A DNA stretch of 64,000 nucleotides from Cycas panzhihuaensis (taxonomy: Eukaryota > Cycadophyta). Below are positions 9,336-20,000 of the stretch, piece after piece. The number at the start of each line of letters is the position of its first letter. Positions within the stretch are counted from its first letter, which is position 1. The position numbers and the translations under genes were made by a program. The stretch spans positions 66,967,741 through 67,031,740 of the forward strand of contig CM041465.1 of assembly GCA_023213395.1 (NCBI GenBank), read 5' to 3'. Below the pieces are notes generated by a model. It did no database searches. It had not been told where the DNA came from and worked only from the letters and a program-made list of their open reading frames with translations.

Positions 9336-10382
9336 CAGTGAAGAGAGTAAAGCCTATAGACTTTTAGATCTAGTCACGCATAACATTTCTATTTTGCATG
9401 ATGTAGTATTTGATGAAGAAGGCTCTACTTCAACATCTACTTATGTAGAACTTCCTGTTAAAGATTTGTTAACCAACACTCATTTGGTTGATGATTCTGA
9501 TAAACAAGTTGATTCAAAAATTATAGATTCTTTATCGACTCAAGTCCAAAATTGGACCCTATGAGAACCCGCTAAAACAGATCCTTCTCTTCAAGCTAGT
9601 ACATCAAATCAACCTACAACCTCGAATATAGTTACTCACAAGCAACCGGTTTGGGCAACCAAAACGCTTGCCGATGTTGGATCTAATGTAGGCAATCCTA
9701 TTGATACTAGCCACACACATGCGCAAAAACTTCATGCAAATTTTGCCTTAATGGCAAAAATAATGGAAAATAATGATCCTAAAACTTTTAAATAAGCTAG
9801 CAACAATCCTGTATGGCAACATGCTATGCAGACTAAATTTGCTACCTTAACTAAAAATTCCACATGGGATGTTATTCCTCTCCCACCTGGGAAAAATGTA
9901 GTCGACTGTAAATGGGTTTATAGGACTAAATATAATTCAATAGGCGCAGTGGAAAAATATAAAGCTCACCTTGTTACCAAAGGATTTTCCCAAATAGATG
10001 GCATTGACTATAATAAAAGCTTTGATCATGTTGCAAAGATGAATACAATTAAGACAATTATTGCTCTTATAGCCAAATTTGGTTGGGAAATCCACCAAAT
10101 GGATGTTAAGAGTGCTTTCTTGAATGGTGATCTCAAAGAAGAGATCTACATATCACAACTACCTGGATTCATTCAAAATCCTAATTTAGTCTGTAAACTT
10201 AAAAAATCTATTTATGGTTTAAAACAAGCTCCTCGAGCTTGGTATACTAAAGTTGATGATTACTTAATCTGCATTGGATACACTAGATGTATTAGTGATC
10301 TAAATATTTATTTTAAACGTGAAGATGAAAATCTTACCATTCTAATTCTTTATGTTGATGACATTATTATCACTGGATCATC
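9336..10382 (+). pseudogene. Copia integrase tail, linker and first part of reverse transcriptase
   Basis: The Ser/Thr-rich linker after integrase is followed from about 9830 by the RVT_2 reverse transcriptase: DVIPLPPGKNVVDCKWVYR, then HQMDVKSAFLNGDLKEEIY, then YGLKQAPRAWYTKVDDYL. The catalytic YVDD motif is intact at 10351-10362. The stretch from about 9800 to 10382 has no stop and is the best-preserved coding part of this element. It ends abruptly at the TSD of the nested element; reverse transcriptase resumes at 15596 with the expected NIHHLKSTLMNKFEM continuation. Upstream, stops lie near 9562 and 9793. Confidence 0.92.
10378..10382 (+). repeat. Target site duplication TCATC (left) of the nested element
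   Basis: TCATC precedes the nested LTR and is repeated at 15596-15600. Removing the nested element and one copy restores the reading frame of the outer reverse transcriptase, which matches the uninterrupted homologue at 58370-58390. Confidence 0.95.
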
Positions 10383-10608
10383 TGATGAAAAATAGAGCAA
10401 AGACTGATCTGAATTAAATAAAGAAGAAGTATATTTTTCATTGAGATTCAACCTTCTTAAGTATACATCAACAATGTGATGGTTACAACCTCTAATGTAA
10501 CCAATCACTCTGATACTACCAAGTGGCATCATCTTACACTATGACTATATTGAGGGTGGTCTTAACATGACCCCCTTTCATACCTAGATAAAACATTATA
10601 TCTTAACA
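10383..10608 (-). repeat. 3' LTR of the nested element
   Basis: It is 226 bp and pairs with 15370-15595. On its own strand it starts TGTTAAGATA and ends TTTTTCATCA, with intact TG...CA ends. It borders the polypurine tract on its inner side and the TSD on its outer side. Confidence 0.97.
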
Positions 10609-10617
10609 CCCCCTCTT
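10609..10617 (-). other. Polypurine tract of the nested element
   Basis: On the minus strand it reads AAGAGGGGG, followed two bases inside the LTR by TGTTAAG. It primes plus-strand DNA synthesis in copia elements. Confidence 0.8.
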
Positions 10618-11371
10618 AATGTTTTATCTCTAATAATCTAATTTTGTCTCTTAAATATTTGAGTCTTTCTCTTCCAAGAGGTCTTGTGAGAAGATCTACA
10701 ACTTGTTCTACTGAGGGGCAATATTCCAAGTCTATCTCTTTATTACGTACTTTTTCTCCTATGAAATGATGATGAACTTCAATGTGCTTTGTCCTTGCAT
10801 GTAGAACTGGATTTTTGGTCAGCTTGATGGCACTTTGATTATCACATTTCAAGGAGGTTGCTTCTTTTTGCTGTTCATCTAAGTCAAACAGAAGTTGCCT
10901 TAACCATACAGCTTCAGAGGTTGCTAATGTAGCTGCTTTGTATTCCGCTTCTATAGAGGAGAGAGCTATTATAGTTTGTTTCTTACTACACCATGAGATT
11001 ATTGAGGCTCCTAAGAAGAAACAATATCCACTGGTGGATTTCCTTTGTTCTTTGTTACCTACCCAGTCAGAGTCGCAGTACCCTGATATTTTGACTGGAT
11101 ACCCTTTCAAGTATACTAACTTGAAATATGTTGTTCCTTTGAGATATCTTAAGACTCTTTTTGCAGCTTGCCAATGTCTCAACTTTGGATTTTGCATGTA
11201 TCTGGATATTAGTCCTACTGAGTAGGATATGTCAGGCCTGGTGGCTGTTAAATAAATCAGACTTCTAATCATTTGCCTGTACAGTGTGACATCTACATCC
11301 TTTTCTATACTATCTACTGTTAAGTCATAGTTGGTTTCCATGGGTATTGTGCATGGATTGTAATTCTCCAT
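10616..11371 (-). pseudogene. Copia RT C-terminus and RNase H (nested element)
   Basis: This open stretch of about 250 codons holds the end of reverse transcriptase (LYRQMIRSLIYLTATRPDISYSV) and the complete RNase H domain: GYCDSDWVGNKEQRKSTSGY, ISWCSKKQTIIALSSIEAEY, KCDNQSAIKLTKNPVLHART, HHHFIGEKV and VVDLLTRPLGRERL. The catalytic acidic residues of these blocks are present. It ends just before the polypurine tract, as expected. It is in a different frame from the upstream RT segment, the break lying between 11371 and 11403, so one frameshift separates two otherwise intact pieces. Confidence 0.95.
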
Positions 11372-11402
11372 TTGAAATCGAACAAGTAGACTTTTGATGT
11401 AG

Positions 11403-12086
11403 TTACTTTGGGACGTTTTGATGTTGACCTACCTCCAGTTCCAAGTAATAATTTAGAAGCCCCAAGTCTGTTATTTCAAATTTTTGTTGCAGTTGACCTT
11501 TGATCCATTTAATTCCTTCTTCACCATCTCTAGTGATGAGCATATCATCTACATAGACAACAATTATTATTATCTTGTTGTTTGTTTTTCTTACGTAGAG
11601 ACTGGAGTCAGAGTTGCACTGAGCAAACTTATTTTCTTCAAGAAAATGATCTAATTTGGTATACCAGGCGCGTGGAGCTTGTTTTAGACCATACGGAGCC
11701 TTTTTTAGCTTGTAAACCAGATTCTCCTGCCCCTGTTTAGCGTATCCTTCTAGTTGTTGCATATAGACTTCTTCTTCCAGCTCACCATTCAAGAAGGTGC
11801 TTTTTACATTTAGCTGTGAGATTTTCCAGTCTTGTGCTGCAGCCAAGGTAATTACTATTCTTACTGTATTCATTTTTGCTACTAGAGAGAAGGTCTCATC
11901 AAAATCTACTCCTGTTGTTTGAGTGTACCCTTTTGCAACTAACCTTGCCTTATATTTTTCTATTTTGCCATCCATTCCCCTTTTTGTTTTGTAAACCCAT
12001 TTGTAGTTTACAGTGGATTTGTTGGCAGGTAGTTCTACTAACTCCCACGTTTGATTCTTCTTGATTGAGTTCATTTCATTGTTCAT
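11403..12086 (-). pseudogene. Copia reverse transcriptase (nested element)
   Basis: RVT_2-type reverse transcriptase, with an open frame of about 227 codons. Motifs in order: TWELVELPANKSTVNYKWVY, EKYKARLVAKGYTQTTGVDF, a LNVKSTFLNGELEEEVYM block, APYGLKQAPRAWYTKLDHFL, and the catalytic YVDD at 11544-11555 followed by ML. A frameshift at the downstream end breaks the join with RNase H. The upstream linker is also interrupted. All catalytic motifs are retained, which fits a relatively young element. Confidence 0.95.
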
Positions 12087-12638
12087 TGCCGCTTTCCATT
12101 CTTGATGATCTTTTACTTCTTGAAAGTTTTGTGGTTTGACTTTACTTAGAAGGGCTCTTGACCTTTGTCCCCATGTTTTCTGCTCTATTACACTTCCTTC
12201 TTCAACTGTTTTAATATACCATTTTGGCAGCTTTTTCTATTTTCATGGGTCTTCTTTTTCGATCATGTCTTCTGGTACTTGACTGGTTGATGATGGATCT
12301 GCTTATCCTTCTGCTAAAGTGATTTTTGAATCACTTCTTTCTTCAGCTTCTTAATTTTCTGAGGTAATTTCTGACTTATTTTCTTGCTCATCTTCTTGCG
12401 TCCCTTCGTGTCTGACAGCTTCCTGATCATTTTCCTTCTCATCTTCTATTATTCTAATTTGTGAGGATTCAACAGAATTTTCTTTGTTAAAAACAACATC
12501 TCAGCTTACATAAATTTTATTAGTTTTTGGATCTATGCATTTGTAGGCCTTTGAATTTTTACTGTAGCCTATTAAAATATATTTTATGTTTTTTGCATCC
12601 AATTTAGACCTTCTTTTATCAGGAATATGCATAAATGC
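12087..12638 (-). pseudogene. Integrase C-terminus and linker (nested element)
   Basis: This region links integrase to RT. Near its upstream end it reads IPDKRRSKLD and YSKNSKAYKCIDPKT, the conserved block after the integrase core of copia proteins. An acidic, low-complexity stretch rich in E, K and S follows. Stops and a frame change occur near 12235 and 12640, so it no longer joins the flanking domains. Confidence 0.8.
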
Positions 12639-13148
12639 TTAGCTGCCAAAAAATCTGAGGAGACTTACATCAGGTTTTTGTCCTGTCCAAGCTTCTTCTG
12701 GAGTGATATCCTTTAATACCTTTATTAGACTTCTATTTATCAGGTAGCATGTCAGATCGACTACCGCCCAATAAGTTTTTGATATTTTGGTTCCATGCAT
12801 CATGCTTCGAGCCATTTCCATCAGAGTTCTATTCTTTCTTTCAACCACTCCATTTGACTGAGGGGTGTAAGGAGTTGTAAACCGCTCACGAATCCTCGAT
12901 CCTTGCGAATTTAAAAACTCCTTTGATATATATTCCCCTCCTCCATCTGATCTGATGCATTTGATTTTCATTCCTGATTCTAGCTCTGCTTCTGCTTTGA
13001 ATTCTTTAAATGTTTCAAAAACTTCTGATTTATTATGCAGGAAATATACCCATACTTTCCGAGTGAAATCATCAATGAAAGTTAGAAAATATCTGCATCC
13101 ATTAATTGTGAGAGGTGTAATTGGACCACAAATATCTGTATGTATCAA
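12639..13148 (-). pseudogene. Copia integrase catalytic core (nested element)
   Basis: The open stretch carries all three integrase acidic residues: Asp in IHTDICGPITP (codon at 13134-13136), Asp in CIRSDGGGEYISKEF, and Glu in SNGVVERKNRTLMEMARSM. The block YLINRSLIKVLKDITPEEAW and LLRFFGS ends the core. An in-frame stop follows at about 12640. The true reading frame enters from the upstream GAG-pre-integrase region, so the beginning of this interval is not a start codon. Confidence 0.95.
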
Positions 13149-13482
13149 TTCTAATTTTGTCTGAGCTCTCTAAATGCTTTGTTTAAAAGGAAGTCTGTGC
13201 TGTTTTCCAAGTTGACAACCTTTACAAACAAATTTATCTAATGAAATATTAGGTAGACCATTAACCATTCCTAACTTTTCTATTTGTTTAAGTGTATTAA
13301 TTGAGAGATGCCCATACCTCAAATGCTAAGCTTTATTACTAGATTTAGAAGCAGTACAAGCTTTTTCTTCCAGATAAGGAAGTACAGGATCTGACAAGAG
13401 TTTGTAAAGATCATTACATCTAATTCCTTTTGCAATAATTTTCCCACCTCTCTTCATGTCTAGAATATGACAATTCCCTTCT
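13149..13482 (-). pseudogene. GAG-pre-integrase / integrase zinc region (nested element)
   Basis: The translation reads DEEGNCHILDMKRGGKII, then LRYGHLSINTLKQIEKLGMV, then FVCKGCQLGKQHRLPF, which is the HHCC zinc-binding N-terminal part of copia integrase. The frame is one base off the protease at the A/G run near 13505-13515. Stops occur before LRYGHLS and near 13170. The zinc-ligand Cys pair (CKGC) is present. Confidence 0.88.
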
Positions 13483-13758
13483 TCATCGAAAATGGTTCTC
13501 AACCCTTTTTTTGCTTAATTGAGAAACAGAGAGTAGATTCATTTTTAGATCTGGTATAAATAAAACATTTCGAATTCTTTTTTCATTTCCATCCAGATTT
13601 ACTGAGATAGTTCCAATCCCTTTTATATTAAGGGAATACTTGTCACCCAGTTCTACTGATTTGTCCATATTGTAGGGTTTCATGGTTTCAAACCATTCTT
13701 CCTGACTTGTCATATGTTTGGAAGCTCCTGAGTCTATGTACCATATGTCTTTGTTCAT
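13483..13758 (-). pseudogene. Copia aspartic protease (nested element)
   Basis: The protease block WYIDSGASKHMTS is intact, with DSGA at 13723-13734, followed by ELGDKYSLNIKGIGTISV and NVLFIPDLKMNLLSVSQL, the usual end of the domain. The frame then runs out at a homopolymer (A run followed by G's near 13505-13515), where a one-base change shifts it away from the GAG-pre-integrase frame. Confidence 0.93.
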
Positions 13759-13759
13759 A

Positions 13760-14718
13760 CCGGTAACTAATGCTGTGATGAAAGATGTCTCTTCTTCCTC
13801 CTCCTCTTCATCCTTCTCTTTGTTGTAGCCTCCAATGGGATGCTTTCCTTTCTAAATTTCACTTCGTCTTTGTGGACATTGATATGGATAGTGTCCACTT
13901 TGTCCATAATAGCAACAAATATCAAAGATTCTACAACTGCTGGCGAAGTGTCTAGTTCTTCCACAGTTGTAGCAGACTCTATTTTCTCTGCTCCATCCTC
14001 GCCCTCTGGAACTTTACCAGCATCCTCATCCTCGAAAGTCTATTGTTCTGCTTTGTCCTCGAAGTTGTTGTCTCCCTCTTGGCCCGAGATTCAGTCTGGA
14101 CGCAAATGCATCCTCCAATTATGTTGTATTTTCATACCTTTTGTTTCTTTATTCTTGTCTAAGCAATAATCCTGTCAATTCATCAAGAGTTAACTTGTCC
14201 AACCTATCACTGTCTATGATAGTATTGACAATTGTGTCAAATGACTTTGGTAACCTTGCAGTTACAATTTCTACCAAGTCTTGTTTAGAAATTATACCTC
14301 CAACACTTAAGAGATTATTTCTGACAGTAATAATTTTATGCATAAAATACTCTACCTCTTCATTTTCTTTCATGTGAAGTTTGTACAGTTCTTCTTTGAG
14401 TGCAATTATTCTTGCCTTATTCTTTTGTCCATATAAGTTTTCCAAGCATTTCCATATTTTAGATGCCAAATTTAATTTTTCCACATAGACTAAAACTGAA
14501 TCTGAAATTGACATTTTCAATGTGAGACTGGCCATATTATTTCTTTCAATCCAACTTCCTAGCTTGTCATCACCAACTGGAGGACATTTTTCTGTCCCTT
14601 CAGCAATTTCCCAGGTATTTTTTACCCTCAAAATGGTTTCTAACTTGATTTTCCACACATGATAGTTAGAACCAGTTAATTTTTCTAGTTCAGGCAGAGA
14701 AATGAGGGATGAAGACAT
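13760..14718 (-). pseudogene. Copia gag (nested element)
   Basis: The ATG at 14718 opens MSSSLISLPELEKLTGSNYH, a typical copia gag start, followed by SKIWKCLENLYGQ and FMHKIITVRNNLLSVGG, then ARLPKSFDTIVNTIIDSDRL. The frame stops near 14149. The basic RGRQQLRGQSR-like tail follows with stops, then a perfect zinc knuckle CYNCGRTRHFASSC (CX2CX4HX4C) at about 13930-13972. A second, degenerate knuckle (CCYYGQSGHYPYQC) comes just after it. The length and layout are normal for a Tnt1-like gag; decay is limited to a few stops and frame changes. Confidence 0.93.
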
Positions 14719-15357
14719 TTTCTTCAGTTAAAAGACATCGTCTAGAGCCCGTCTGTACAGTTGTACGGATTTCTATACAGAACCCTACGTGTACGGCCTA
14801 AATAGGAAAATACCTCAAAATCAAGGTTTCTTAGTCACCTATGTGGATCTGAAGTCAGTTTTTCAAAAAGGTTTCTCAGAAGAGAGAAAACTGCTCTGGA
14901 AGGAAAAATGGCAGATAGGGCAGAAAATTAGTTTTTTAAAAAATCACTAGAAAAAACTTGAAATAAATCTTTGAATATGGATGCAAATTCAACGTATTGA
15001 TACTAAGAAGGGTTTTTTACTAGAAATACCTGATATTCTGAGAAAATCGTGAAGATTTTTGAGGTGGATCCTCAAAAAACGTGCAGACTGGTTCAGGCTT
15101 GATTTGGCCTTGAAAATGACCTCAGATGACTCAGCTCCAGAAGAGAAATATACTCAGCGTACTTCGATCTACCTCCCTACCAAATTTTGTTGCGATATGA
15201 CACTTTTGAAAAAAAATCATTCGTACAGGTCCGTACGATTCCGTATGCCAGAGCAATTATGAAGCAGATGTCCTAACTACCATGTCTACTACTTCAATCC
15301 TTGATAGAACTTCTAGATAGGAGAGATTTTTCAAAAAAGATCAGTTTGGGCTGACCT
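14719..15357 (-). other. Leader of the nested element
   Basis: About 640 bp between PBS and gag start. I see no coding frame on the element's strand. This is a short leader compared with the 2.5 kb in the outer element. Confidence 0.75.
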
Positions 15358-15369
15358 GCTCTGATACCA
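15358..15369 (-). other. Primer binding site of the nested element
   Basis: The minus strand reads TGGTATCAGAGC directly after the 5' LTR end, a perfect match to the initiator tRNA-Met type site of plant copia elements. Confidence 0.95.
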
Positions 15370-15595
15370 TGATGAAAAATAGAGCAAAGACTGATCTGAA
15401 TTAAACAGAGAAGAAGTATATTTTTCATTGAGATTCAACCTTCTTAAGTATACATCAACAATGTGATGGTTACACCCTGTAATGTAACGAATTGCTCTAA
15501 TACTTCCAAGTGGCATCATCTTACACTATGACTATATTGAGGGTGGTCTTAACATGATCCCTTTTCATACCTAGATAAAACATTATATCTTAACA
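15370..15595 (-). repeat. 5' LTR of the nested element
   Basis: It is 226 bp, with TG...CA ends, and pairs with 10383-10608. About eleven substitutions separate the two copies by eye, concentrated between 15470 and 15520. Transcription of the nested element would have started here, toward lower coordinates. Confidence 0.97.
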
Positions 15596-16533
15596 TCATC
15601 AACCCATAATATTCATCATCTCAAATCAACTTTAATGAATAAATTTGAAATGATAGATTTAGGTCTATTACATTACTTTTTAGGTTTACAAGTTTATCAA
15701 AATCAATCAAATATAACACTATCCCAACCTAAGTATATTCTCAATTTAATTCAGAGGTTTAACATAGAAAATGCTAAACCTGTATCCAATCCTTTACAAT
15801 TAGGAGTTAAACTGTCTATTGATTGTTTAACTTTGTTATGTGATCTAACTCTATATAGACAACTCATTGGTAGTCTAATTTATCTTACACACACCTGCCC
15901 TGACATTTCTTATGCTGTTGCCTTATGCTCCCGATATATGCAACAACCACATGAATCTCACTGGAAAGCAGCTAAACGAATCTTATGCTATCTAAAGAAT
16001 ACTGTGTTTTATGGTTTAACTTATACCTTTTGTAATAAACCATTAACATTAATTGGATATACTGATTCTGATTAGGCAAGTGATTCAAATGATCGTAAAT
16101 CTACTTTAGGTTATGTATTTTTTATTGATTCCTTATCTATTACTTGGTCTAGAAAAAAATGCAGGCACTGACGTTATCAACAACTAAAGCTAAATATCGA
16201 GCATTAGTCGAAGCTGGTAAAGAAGCACTTTGGCTAAAATCACTACTAAATGAAATTGGTCTGACTCTAAACTCTTCAATCGAAATTAAAGTTGATAATC
16301 AAGGTGTAATTGCTATTGCTACTAATCCTTTTTCTCATTCTAGAACTAAACATATTGAATTACATCAACATTTTATTCGTAATTTAGTTACTAATAATTT
16401 TGTTTATTTGTCTTATTATCCAACAGATTTATAGATTGCTGATATTCTTACGAAGTTATTAACTGAACCAAAGCTTTTACATTTCAGAGATTTATTGCAG
16501 ATAAAAAAAGTCTCCATCAAAGGGGGATCATAG
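15596..16533 (+). pseudogene. Copia RT end and RNase H (outer element, after the insertion)
   Basis: Reverse transcriptase of the outer element resumes here after the second TSD copy: MNKFEMIDLGLLHYFLGLQV, SQPKYILNLIQRFN, LYRQLIGSLIYLTHTCPDIS and YSRYM-type sequence. RNase H follows with GYTDSDxASDSNDRKSTLGY, ALTLSTTKAKYRALVEAGKE, KVDNQGVIAIATNPFSHSRT, HQHFIRNLV and IADILTKLLTEPKL, ending at TAG 16531-16533. Stops are at about 16074 (TAG for the expected TGG) and 16432 (TAG for an expected CAG-like codon). The core RNase H residues are mostly retained. Confidence 0.93.
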
Positions 16534-16575
16534 TGGTGAAGCTCTTATTTTCTCTTCAGTACAAAAGTTTACATT

Positions 16576-16584
16576 AAAGGGGGA
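16576..16584 (+). other. Polypurine tract
   Basis: AAAGGGGGA directly precedes the 3' LTR start TGTTAGATT. The identical sequence precedes the 3' LTR of the related element at 59341. Confidence 0.9.
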
Positions 16585-17012
16585 TGTTAGATTATATAAT
16601 GTAAACTTATGTTTCTTAATGTTATTATTTAAGTCACATGTCATAAAAATTATTTAAGTGATTATAAAGTTGTAAATTTATGTTAAAATTTAATTGACTT
16701 GTGGATGGTCGTTGAAATATGGAATCGCAATCCAGCGAACCTCCGTCCTATTTATTAGTTTCTTAGATTCATGGAATTGGTTCCAAGAATATAGGAGGTC
16801 TATCCATATGCCTAAAACCAAGTTGTTTTAAGGTTGGTTATTGTGTATTGGTTTTTCATTTATTTATTAATATAACTTAGATTAGGAGGTGATTTTTCTT
16901 CCCCAGAAGGTGTTTTCCATCTGTCAACCCTGTGTACATATATATTGTTATCTTCTATGTTTCCCTTTTATACTTGTGATATGATGATTGTGTGCATGTG
17001 CCTATTCTAATA
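16585..17012 (+). repeat. 3' LTR of the 4140-17012 copia element
   Basis: It is 428 bp and pairs with 4140-4565. The left end is intact TG; the right end reads CTATTCTAATA where the 5' copy has CTATTCTAACA, so the terminal CA has become TA. It is followed by TSD ATGTT. Confidence 0.95.
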
Positions 17013-17017
17013 ATGTT
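17013..17017 (+). repeat. Target site duplication ATGTT (right)
   Basis: It matches 4135-4139 exactly and marks the right end of the outer copia element. Confidence 0.9.
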
Positions 17018-17060
17018 TAATATGGAAAACCCATAAATGGGAAAAACCAACTTTAAATAT
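17018..17060 (-). repeat. Possible LTR relic, second part
   Basis: The plus strand holds GGAAAACCCATAAATGGGAAAAACC-type sequence; on the minus strand this is the GGTTTTTCCC...GGGTTTTCC block typical of plant copia LTRs. With 3990-4139 and the PBS-like site at 3978 it fits one minus-strand LTR cut by the ATGTT insertion. The outer limit of this LTR is not visible to me. Confidence 0.35.
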
Positions 17061-20000
17061 TTATGAGACACCATGTTAAGATGAATAACGATGAGTCATT
17101 CTATCCTTATGAGGAGGAATATATAATTTGGTTTTGTTTACAATAAATATTATCCCTATATAGATGTGTACTCTCATCATCAACTAATCATATCTTACTA
17201 TTATATTAACTAATTTGATCATGTGTATAGAACCTATCATATCATCCAAAAATAACTTTAACCTATTAACCACTAATTAAATATTACTCATTGATATTCA
17301 TGAATTTCAACATTCTAATGCTTTAATAATTAAATATTCCAATACTACGTCTTAATATTTAATTCTAAACTTTTAAATGTTTTTATGTCTTCAACCTCTA
17401 TTTTAATCTTCATGTCTTCATATCTTCATACTAGATCACCTACTTATGTGTATCTTCATTTTACATGTATCACCTATAAATTAATCTATAAAACTTGTCT
17501 TCATCATACTTGTCTCCAACAAGTAAATCTTGACAGTAATGTATTATATCAACATATAATCAAATATACAAAACCAACCACCTATAAAACCTATAAACCA
17601 TAATTTATGACTTTCAACTTCTTGTGATATTTGAAGTTTTTCTCCTTATTAACTTTATATCTTCATACGTAAAGTTAAAATAATCAAATCTTTAAACTCT
17701 ATCAACTCAAAATATTGTAAACCAAAAGGATTACTGATGTTTATATAAAATAATAACCATTTATCAAAATGCATAGATAAGTGACCTTTATAATCATTAG
17801 TTCTATAGGAAGTGTTTCTTATACATAGTTCATCAACATATGAAGTAAAATATCAAAACAACATTAGGTATTAGGCCAATATATTATATAAGAGTGACAT
17901 CATGCTATCTTACGTCTTACATATGAGAAAACTTGTGTGTGTTACCTCCATTGATGCTTTTTCACACATCTTTTGTAATTTTTGTTTAGCAACCAAATAA
18001 TCTCACGAACAAACTAAACTAAACAACTATCTTTGGGAACAAGGCATACCACATAGCCAAGTTAAGCTAATTATAACAAGGTAACATAAAGAATATGTTT
18101 CCATACATCTTATCATACAAGAAATATTAAAATTTTCACTAATAATAATATATCAAGTAGACTTCTTAATATTTAAATTTTGGTATGCCAAGTTATAAAT
18201 ATATAAGATTTCTGTATGCCTTATAAACATGTGGAAATAATTGAACAACTTAACAACTAACTAGAAACAATAGACCCTTTAATAATATCAATCAGGTGAT
18301 ATCATTAAAAATCATTCATTCATATATATAGTCAACAAATTAGGTGATTATATGCTCATTAAACCATTAAATGATATTAAATATATTTTATTAATGATGT
18401 GCATCACTACATCAAAAGTGTAAATACTTGAGGGGGATCTTTAATATATCCAACATGTATATATCACATTTAAGATTAAATAGGTTCCCACATAATTTTT
18501 TTTTAGACTTAGAATATCATAAATAATCCTTGAATATGTTTATTTTCAAACAAATTTAAATTCACATTTATCATTAATCATTCATTTGTATCGACATAAA
18601 CTCATGAGCCTTCAAAATCTTCAAAAAATGCCAAGTCATCCCTTAAACTTCTCAAAATTTATAACTTTTAATATGTCAAAATTCATTTACTCAAGTTTAC
18701 CCATTAAAATCTTATTCATGCATGCTCCAAAATATGCCTTATGACTACTTGTTTTGACCATTTTTTAGTACTCTTTCTAATGAAATCAATGTATTGAAAA
18801 CTAGACTCTATACAAAAATATTATAATCAAAATACTATTGATATTCAATACAAAAAAGTTATGATAAAAATATTGTCAATATGTCATAAAAAACTCCAAA
18901 CCTACTTTAATATTTAATAAGCCCCTTTTCCATTTAGGTTGTGGTCACATTAGAACTCCATGTGACCATGCAATTTATCTAAGGGGCTTAAGTGGATCTC
19001 AAATCACATTCTAATCTAGTTCAATGCAATTCAAACATTGAAAAATATAATTTTCATATCCAAAACAAATTTCTTGATGTGCGATTCAGTAACTTTTGTG
19101 TGTAGTAGGTAACTTGATGATTAAATCTAAATGTAGACATAAAATTATCGATCGAAATTGATGAAATAGGATCAAATCTAGATTGTAGACTCTCCATAGT
19201 GATGAAGTGATGAATTAAAATAAAAAATTTTATAACCATGGTAGTGGTGCAAGGTTGTATATTATTACTAAATTAAAAAAAAATTAATATCACTCTAACC
19301 AATCAATTAGATAAATGAACAATTAAACATGCCATGATTTTATCCACTTTCCCATTAATCCTTAAATATGTGATATGATATAGTAGAGGATTCAATGATT
19401 AGATAAGTAAGGATGAGAAGTAAATTTACAATTATTGCATACCACTAAATTGAGACTAATAATCAATGGGAGGATCACTTAACAATGATATAAATATGAA
19501 CAAGGCATATAATTTCATGGAAGTATATATCTCAATCAACATTATTACATTATAATTGTGTGGATTTAACAATGGCAAATTTCTTCATTTTCTCTTTTGT
19601 GGGCAATTGAATATATGTCTTTACTCTATGCATTTTCATTGAATGGGTAGAAATTACATTAAAATATTTTTTGGTATAAGTTATTTAGTGATTCTTTGTG
19701 TACTCTTCAATGGTAAATGCTCATGCATTTAAGCACCTCTACTAAGTAATAAAAGGCATCTACCAAATTTTTCCTACATCACAAACTCTAGGAATTTATA
19801 CATAGATTTGTTGCCACTAGTCTATCATTTATCATATATTCATTTTCATCTCCACCCTATTTCATATATATGTTTTCATCCAAATGTTATTGATCTTTAT
19901 AAGTGATAGTGCATCAGTGATAGATAAACTTATTGGGCCAATGGACTGCATTTCTTCAAAAATTAACTTCACACAACATAATTTCATTTCATATCATGAC

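Larger units (their letters stand above)
10383..15595 (-). mobile_element. Nested complete Ty1/copia retrotransposon
   Basis: This is a 5,213-bp minus-strand copia element inserted in the reverse transcriptase of the 4140-17012 element. It has two 226-bp LTRs, a PBS at 15358-15369, gag, protease, integrase, RT and RNase H in order, a polypurine tract at 10609-10617, and TSD TCATC. The LTRs differ at about a dozen positions by eye. The protein regions have few stops and long open stretches, so it is the youngest element fully contained in the window, though no longer coding-competent. The short LTRs and compact size resemble the Tnt1/Tto1 type of plant copia element. Confidence 0.97.
4140..17012 (+). 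mobile_element. Ty1/copia LTR retrotransposon, full length, interrupted by a nested element
   Basis: This is a complete but inactive copia element: 5' LTR 4140-4565, PBS, leader to about 7081, gag-pol 7082-10382 continued at 15596-16533, polypurine tract, and 3' LTR 16585-17012. Subtracting the nested element at 10383-15595 and one copy of its TSD leaves about 7.65 kb. It is flanked by the TSD ATGTT. The polyprotein is closed by many stops and several frameshifts, so it cannot move on its own. It belongs to the same family as the element at 51960-59793, with which it shares gag-pol order, long leader and related LTRs. The two LTRs differ by several percent by eye, mainly by transitions and small indels, so the insertion is not recent. 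Confidence 0.95.

Noticed and set aside
13840-14377. Plus-strand open frames of 78-109 codons
   Set aside because: They are antisense shadows of the gag gene of the nested minus-strand element.
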